Below are positions 60,062-64,000 of a stretch of 64,000 bases of DNA, in pieces; the first letter of the stretch is position 1, and the number at the start of each line of letters is the position of its first letter. The notes beneath the pieces were generated by a model, which had not been told where the DNA came from, made no database searches, and saw nothing but the letters and a program-made list of their open reading frames with translations. Origin of the DNA: Clostridiales bacterium (GTDB lineage Bacteria; Bacillota; Clostridia; Oscillospirales; Oscillospiraceae); the NCBI GenBank assembly GCA_019418625.1, contig DYBL01000092.1:1-64000 (forward strand), read 5' to 3'. The position numbers were made by a program, and so were the translations under genes.

Positions 60062-60502
60062 CTACTCCAAAAACAGCGCCTTTGTCAGTGGCATCAGCAA
60101 CAGGCGAAGCCCCAAAAGTCCCAGCAGTGCCTCCGGCGGGCCCGGAAGATCCCCAAGCGGGATCTCCTGGGGTTCCAGCGGCGTTCCGCCTGGTCCCGGC
60201 AGCGTCCGCTGGATGCACAATACCGGCTGACGCACGCCGGAGAGCGTCAGACTGTCCCGGGCGGAGAGCCCATAGGAGATGACGGCAGGTGCCGTGGTGC
60301 GCACCGGGCAGTCCCCCGGCAGCAGCAGACACTTGCAGCGGAGCTGTATACCGCAGGCGGTATGGGCTCCCTCCGGCGTCAGGGCCAGAAACTCCCAGTT
60401 GGGGACCGACAGCTCCCGCAGGGACGGACAGCGGACCTGGGGCGGCAGAAACGGTAGCCACTGGGACGGACAGCGGAAAATTCCCCTCTCCAAACACAAC
60501 AC
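60062..60502 (-). CDS. Hypothetical protein, Leu/Pro-rich
   Basis: An open frame of up to 146 codons with no recognised domain. It has several Cys, a Leu/Pro-rich middle and an LGLLGLRLLLMPLTKALFLE end that could be a hydrophobic or beta-strand tail. GGGAGG lies 8 nt before a TTG at 60493; the GTG at 60502 abuts that site, so the TTG is the more likely start (143 aa). A second open frame on the same strand (60042-60497) is Ala/Gly-rich and less protein-like. It sits directly upstream of the Cys-rich small gene. Confidence 0.45.
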   Translation of the reverse strand: MLCLERGIFRCPSQWLPFLPPQVRCPSLRELSVPNWEFLALTPEGAHTACGIQLRCKCLLLPGDCPVRTTAPAVISYGLSARDSLTLSGVRQPVLCIQRTLPGPGGTPLEPQEIPLGDLPGPPEALLGLLGLRLLLMPLTKALFLE

Positions 60503-60610
60503 CTCCCGCCTAGTTTGGCCGGAGCGTGAGATTCCATACGAAAACCATCTCGTTTTTTTCCATCCCCTGTGCTATACTGAAAAAGCAAAACCGATTTCGA
60601 GGTGACCGAG

Positions 60611-61144
60611 TTGCATTTTTGGGCGCATTTGAAGACCGTACACCGCCATCGGGCGCTGGTGCGGAAATACTGCTTTCGGCTGGGCCTGTACTGGCAGGGC
60701 CTGACCCACGATCTTTCCAAGTACTCCCCCGTGGAGTTCTGGGCGGGGGTGAAATATTTTCAGGGGGACCACAGTCCCAACGATGCCCAGCGCAAGGCGT
60801 GGGGGTACAGCGCCTCCTGGATGCATCATAAGGGGCGCAACCGCCACCACTTTGAGTACTGGACGGACTACAGCCTCAGCGGCGAGGGCATCTCCGGCGT
60901 GGAGATGCCGCGAAAGTATGTGGCAGAGATGTTCTGCGACCGGCTGGCCGCCAGCAAGGTCTACCGGGGAGACCAGTTCGATCCGGGCGATCCCTACGCA
61001 TTTTTTCTGCGGGGACAAAAAAAGCGGCTGTTGCTCCACCCTGCCACCGCCGCGCTGCTGGAAGCTATGCTCCGCACGCTGCGGGACGAGGGTGAGGATG
61101 CGGCTTTTGCCTATATCCGCCGAGAGGTCCTGGGGAAGAAATAA
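60611..61144 (+). CDS. DUF5662 family protein
   Basis: A 177-aa cytoplasmic protein with the DUF5662 pattern: HFWAHLKTVHRHRALVRKYC, GLTHDLSKYSPVEFWAGVKYF, and HHKGRNRHHFEYW, with many conserved His and Asp suggestive of a metal-dependent (HD-like) phosphohydrolase; this is inference. The TTG at 60611 lies 6 nt after GAGGTG and is preferred to a GTG at 60602. A TATACT -10-like box lies about 30 nt upstream of the start. Confidence 0.85.
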   Translation: MHFWAHLKTVHRHRALVRKYCFRLGLYWQGLTHDLSKYSPVEFWAGVKYFQGDHSPNDAQRKAWGYSASWMHHKGRNRHHFEYWTDYSLSGEGISGVEMPRKYVAEMFCDRLAASKVYRGDQFDPGDPYAFFLRGQKKRLLLHPATAALLEAMLRTLRDEGEDAAFAYIRREVLGKK

Positions 61145-61176
61145 AAAGAGACGGCTGAGCCGTCTCTTTTTATTTT
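61143..61176 (+). terminator. Terminator after DUF5662 gene
   Basis: A 13-bp stem (61143-61155 with 61159-61171), a TGA loop, T5 and a further T-rich run. Confidence 0.88.
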
Positions 61177-61276
61177 TATAAAATCAAGGCACATTGGAGC
61201 GATGGGCCGTTTCCGGACATGGCCGCGATCCCTGCCGCAAACTTCCAGCCAAGCGCCGCAGGCGCCGCCCACCTGC

Positions 61277-62332
61277 TTAAGAAAGCGGGATCTTCGTCTC
61301 TCCCCAGAGAATATAATCCACGGAGGACAGGTCCACCGGCCGCTCAAAGGTGGTGCTGAGCGTCCGCAAGCCGTCCTGGCCGCCCATGAATGCGCTGCCC
61401 TCACAGACCTGACTTCCGTCCCGCAGCACCAGGGAGATCTGGGCGGTGGGAATATACTCCACCATCATGGGCACTGCACTGCCGTCCTCTGCTGTAACGA
61501 CCATATCTGACTGTGCCGCCTCGCGTTCTTCCAGTGCCCGCAGCTCCTCCGGATCGTAGCGGTAGGTCATGGTAAGGCCCAGGGGCGAAACGCGCAGGGT
61601 CTCCAATGTCAGCGTTCCACCGATCCAGCTGGTGGTGGTGCCGGCGGCCTTTACTTCCATGGCGCTGGCGCTGCCCATCTGGGCGGAGAGCGGGAAATCC
61701 CAGCTGCCGGTCACCACGGCGCTTTCCTGGAGCCAGAGGCCCGGGATATGGAGCGTCTTTCCGTCGATGGATTCGCTTGCAGTGACGGAGACCACCATGG
61801 ACAGCTTGTTTTGTTCCGCTTTGGACACTTCCATCCAGGAAGCATCAATGGAATAAGAAATGCCCTCCGTCTGCGAGCCGTCCTGTTCCAGCAGACAGGC
61901 CCGGTGGTCGGGATCAAAGCCTTTGCCGAAGAGGGCGTAATTTTCGTCGGAAGAAAATTCCGTCCCCTCCGGTGCGGTGACCTCCAATAGGATGTAGAAA
62001 GATGTCCCGTCGCCAAAGGCGGACAACGGCGCCATAGTGGTGCCGTTGCTGGTGACGGCTGCGGGAAGCGCACCGGAGAGGGATTCCACCACGGAGCGCT
62101 CTTCTTCCGTCAGGGAGCCGAAATAGCGGTCCCACAAGGACACGGAGGCGGCTGCCGCTGTACCAACCAGCAGTGCCGCCGCCACGGCAGCCGCTGCCCA
62201 CCGCCGCCTCCAGGCCCGGCGGCCTTTCTGCGCTGCGCCTTCCCGGTGCATCAGCGCGGCGACCAGGGCTTCCCGGCCCTCCGGCGTATAGGACACCCGG
62301 TCCAGTTCATTCCGATAAGCATGCTCGTTCAT
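61277..62332 (-). CDS. DUF4179 domain protein, probable anti-sigma factor
   Basis: A 351-aa single-pass membrane protein. The cytoplasmic N-terminus (about 1-42, basic) is followed by a transmembrane helix (WAAAAVAAALLVGTAAAASV, about 45-64) and a large exterior domain with DUF4179 features (YFGSLTEEERSVVESL; beta-rich body). It overlaps the ECF sigma gene by 26 nt, so it likely binds and holds that sigma factor until an exterior signal arrives. GGGAGG precedes the ATG. Confidence 0.85.
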   Translation of the reverse strand: MNEHAYRNELDRVSYTPEGREALVAALMHREGAAQKGRRAWRRRWAAAAVAAALLVGTAAAASVSLWDRYFGSLTEEERSVVESLSGALPAAVTSNGTTMAPLSAFGDGTSFYILLEVTAPEGTEFSSDENYALFGKGFDPDHRACLLEQDGSQTEGISYSIDASWMEVSKAEQNKLSMVVSVTASESIDGKTLHIPGLWLQESAVVTGSWDFPLSAQMGSASAMEVKAAGTTTSWIGGTLTLETLRVSPLGLTMTYRYDPEELRALEEREAAQSDMVVTAEDGSAVPMMVEYIPTAQISLVLRDGSQVCEGSAFMGGQDGLRTLSTTFERPVDLSSVDYILWGETKIPLS

Positions 62333-62822
62333 AGCTACCTCCCAGCGCCGTGCGGAGCTTTGCCTTGCCCCGGTAGAGATAAGTACTGACCTGACTTGGG
62401 CGGCATCCCATCACGCCGGCGATCTCCTCCACGGTGTACTCTTCATAATATCGCAGGTAAATGGCCCGCCTATATTTTTCCGGCAGGGACTGCACCGCCT
62501 GCAAAACGGGGCTCTCCCCCTCCGGCGGCAAGAAGACAGCGGCACGGCAGGATGCCTCCTCCAGAGGGACATGCCGCCGGTGCCAGGCGGATTTTTTCAG
62601 GTCCTTGCAGCAATTGATGGTCACCCGGATCACCCAGGCCCGCTCCAGCCGTTCCTCGGAGAACCGGCATGGGTTGGTCAGCAGCTTCAAAAGCACAGTC
62701 TGACACACGTCCTGTGCGTCCTGGATGCTGCCCGTCCAGGTATAGCCAAGGCGAAGCACCGTATCGGCCCACCGGTGTACGGCGGCTTCCGCCTCTTGTT
62801 CGGTATAAGTGATTTGTTCCGT
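62307..62822 (-). CDS. ECF-type RNA polymerase sigma factor, start codon non-canonical
   Basis: A sigma-70 family ECF factor: region 2 (RWADTVLRLGYTWTGSIQDAQDVCQTVLLKLL) and region 4 (SLPEKYRRAIYLRYYEEYTVEEIAGVMGCRPSQVSTYLYRGKAKLR). Homology begins well upstream of the first ATG/GTG/TTG, a GTG at 62759 that would cut region 2. The expected place, 9 nt after AAAGGAG, holds an ACG codon (62820-62822). I therefore mark the gene from there (171 aa); use of ACG or ATC, or damage to the start, are possibilities. If only the GTG is used the product is 150 aa. Confidence 0.82.
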   Translation of the reverse strand, partial: TEQITYTEQEAEAAVHRWADTVLRLGYTWTGSIQDAQDVCQTVLLKLLTNPCRFSEERLERAWVIRVTINCCKDLKKSAWHRRHVPLEEASCRAAVFLPPEGESPVLQAVQSLPEKYRRAIYLRYYEEYTVEEIAGVMGCRPSQVSTYLYRGKAKLRTALGGSYERACLSE

Positions 62823-62894
62823 TGCGATCCACTCCTTTCCCGGCGCCGTTCACTGAGAAAACGAACCGGTCCGCCTGTTTCTGGCAGCGGGGAT

Positions 62895-62930
62895 AAAAAA
62901 GACACCGGGAAATTTTCCCGGTGTCTTTTC
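62895..62930 (-). terminator. Terminator after FAD-dependent dehydrogenase gene
   Basis: A 12-bp stem around GACACCGGGAAA (from 62901) with A6/T4 flanks; on the minus strand it gives a T-rich tail just past the gene's stop. Confidence 0.85.
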
Positions 62931-62932
62931 AC

Positions 62933-64000
62933 TCAGCCTTCTTCGGCGATTTTGCGGCCCATCAGGGTACCCATGACGGAGGCCATCATGAGGCCGCGGG
63001 TCCAGCCGGAGCTGTCGCCCAGGCAGTGGAGCCCCTGGAGACTGGTGTTGAAATCGGTATCCATCTTCACCCGGTTGGAGTAGAACTTCAGCTCGGGAGA
63101 GTACAGCAGTGTCTCCTGGGAGGCAAAGCCGGGAACCACGCAGTCCATGGCCTGGATGAAGTTGATGATGTTGATCATGGCGCGGTACGGCATGGCGGCG
63201 GTGATGTCACCGGCCACGGCGTCGGGCAGCGTGGGCCGCAGGTTGGACTGGGCCAGCTCCTTCTGCCGGGTGCGCTTGCCGTCCAGAATGTCTCCGAACC
63301 GCTGCACCAGGATGTGGCCGTTTGCCAGCATGTTGGTCAGCTCGCCCACCTTCTGGGCGTAGGCGATGGGCTGGTTGAAAGGCACGGAGAAGTTGTGGGA
63401 GCAGAGAATGGCAAGGTTGGTGTTGTCGGTCTTGAGATCTTTGTAGGAGTGGCCGTTTACCACAGCCAGGTCGTTGTCGTAATTCTCCTGGCTGACAAAG
63501 CCGCCGGGGTTCTGGCAGAAAGTGCGCACCTTGTTTTTGAAGGGCTTGGGATAGCCCACCAGCTTGGATTCATAGAGCACCCGGTTGACGGTCTCCATGA
63601 TCTCGTTGCGCACCTCCACCCGAACGCCGATATCCACGGTGCCGGGAGCGTGGGCAATGTTATGCTCTGCGCAGAGCTTTTCCAGCCAGTCCGCGCCGCG
63701 GCGGCCGGTGGCCACGACGGTGTGCTTGGCGTAGATCTCCAGATCTGTTTTCCCGTTGGAGACGGACACGCCGCGGCAGACCTCGTTTTCCAGGATCAGA
63801 TTGCTGCACTCGTAGCCGAAAAGCATCTCCACGCCATGCTCCTGCAGGAAACGCTCGATGCCCAGATAAATGGCCTGGGCCCGCTCGGTGCCCATGTGGC
63901 GGATGGGGCAGTCCACCAGCTTGAGGCCTGCCTGGATGGCCCGCTTGCGGATCTCCTTGCGCTCGGCCTCGTGCTCGAGGCCTTCGATATGGGTGTCCGC
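62933..64000 (-). CDS. FAD-dependent dehydrogenase (COG2509-like), 5' part outside window
   Basis: The C-terminal 355 residues of an uncharacterised FAD-dependent dehydrogenase. The frame is open to the window edge; the GTG at 63916 is internal because homology continues upstream (HIEGLEHEAERKEIRKRAIQ). Visible features are VVATGRRGADWLEKL, the IDIGVRVEV-type segment and the C-terminal FAD-binding GDSSGWTRGLMMASVMG. The GxGxxG fold at the N-terminus lies outside. Substrate unknown. Confidence 0.88.
   Translation of the reverse strand, partial: ADTHIEGLEHEAERKEIRKRAIQAGLKLVDCPIRHMGTERAQAIYLGIERFLQEHGVEMLFGYECSNLILENEVCRGVSVSNGKTDLEIYAKHTVVATGRRGADWLEKLCAEHNIAHAPGTVDIGVRVEVRNEIMETVNRVLYESKLVGYPKPFKNKVRTFCQNPGGFVSQENYDNDLAVVNGHSYKDLKTDNTNLAILCSHNFSVPFNQPIAYAQKVGELTNMLANGHILVQRFGDILDGKRTRQKELAQSNLRPTLPDAVAGDITAAMPYRAMINIINFIQAMDCVVPGFASQETLLYSPELKFYSNRVKMDTDFNTSLQGLHCLGDSSGWTRGLMMASVMGTLMGRKIAEEG

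Noticed and set aside
60042..60497. Ala/Gly-rich alternative frame over the 146-codon hypothetical gene
   Set aside because: Low-complexity composition and poorer start; kept only as a note beside the more protein-like frame.

Overview
The window looks like chromosomal backbone from an endospore-forming, fairly GC-rich Clostridia, most likely Oscillospiraceae/Ruminococcaceae (Flavonifractor, Lawsonibacter or Oscillibacter-like). The evidence is the sporulation set (spoIVA, sipL, spoVM, sigG, ylmC, gerW), an IspH-ribosomal protein S1 fusion, a Firmicutes-type T-box before alaS, a butyryl-CoA:acetate CoA-transferase-type gene, and the B. subtilis-like order yicC-remA-gmk-rpoZ-priA-def-fmt-rsmB-rlmN-prpC-prkC-rsgA-spoVM. 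I see no IS element, phage, CRISPR array, rRNA or tRNA. The assignment is inferred from gene content, not from a search.

Layout. 1-6.3 kb: the 3' end of an O6-alkylguanine-DNA alkyltransferase gene, spoIVA, a three-gene amino-acid-type ABC transporter, and a minus-strand cluster of a 50-aa membrane protein, spoVM (24 aa, overlooked by length cut-offs) and sipL. 6.4-23.4 kb: one long minus-strand housekeeping run, read from cdaA-cdaR (c-di-AMP) through rseC-like, DUF5685, a J-domain protein, yicC, remA, gmk, rpoZ, priA, def, fmt, a Zn-protease, rsmB, rlmN, prpC, prkC and rsgA. 23.5-26.7 kb: cysteine desulfurase with a DUF3343 carrier, ispF, ispD, carD. 26.8-34.6 kb: CoA-transferase, ispH-rpsA, plsC, cmk, a flavoprotein, an RpiR regulator and a pseudouridine synthase. 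34.6-38.3 kb: D,D-carboxypeptidase, gerW, DUF2953, scpB, scpA.

38.4-46.3 kb: a D-amino-acid uptake/catabolism pair (GntP permease plus DSD1-like PLP enzyme) with a convergent XRE-cupin regulator, then tsf-rpsB, ylmC, sigG, a thioesterase and ucpA. 46.4-52.7 kb: glnS, DUF6514, rnmV, holA, comEC and a small XRE regulator. 52.8-64 kb: an SLH-domain exported protein, a sodium:solute symporter, HIT, DUF4250, alaS with its T-box, small unknown genes, DUF5662, an ECF sigma factor with a DUF4179 anti-sigma-like partner, and the 3' part of an FAD-dependent dehydrogenase gene.

Most notable: (i) the ABC transporter's substrate-binding protein appears circularly permuted, with the C-terminal half of the usual fold preceding the N-terminal half behind one lipoprotein signal; (ii) SpoVM, SpoIVA and SipL, the three proteins of the spore-coat basement layer, are encoded within 6 kb around that transporter; (iii) the ECF sigma gene has no canonical start codon where its ribosome-binding site points. 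Several sigma-A promoters and one sigma-F/G-type promoter can be read directly.
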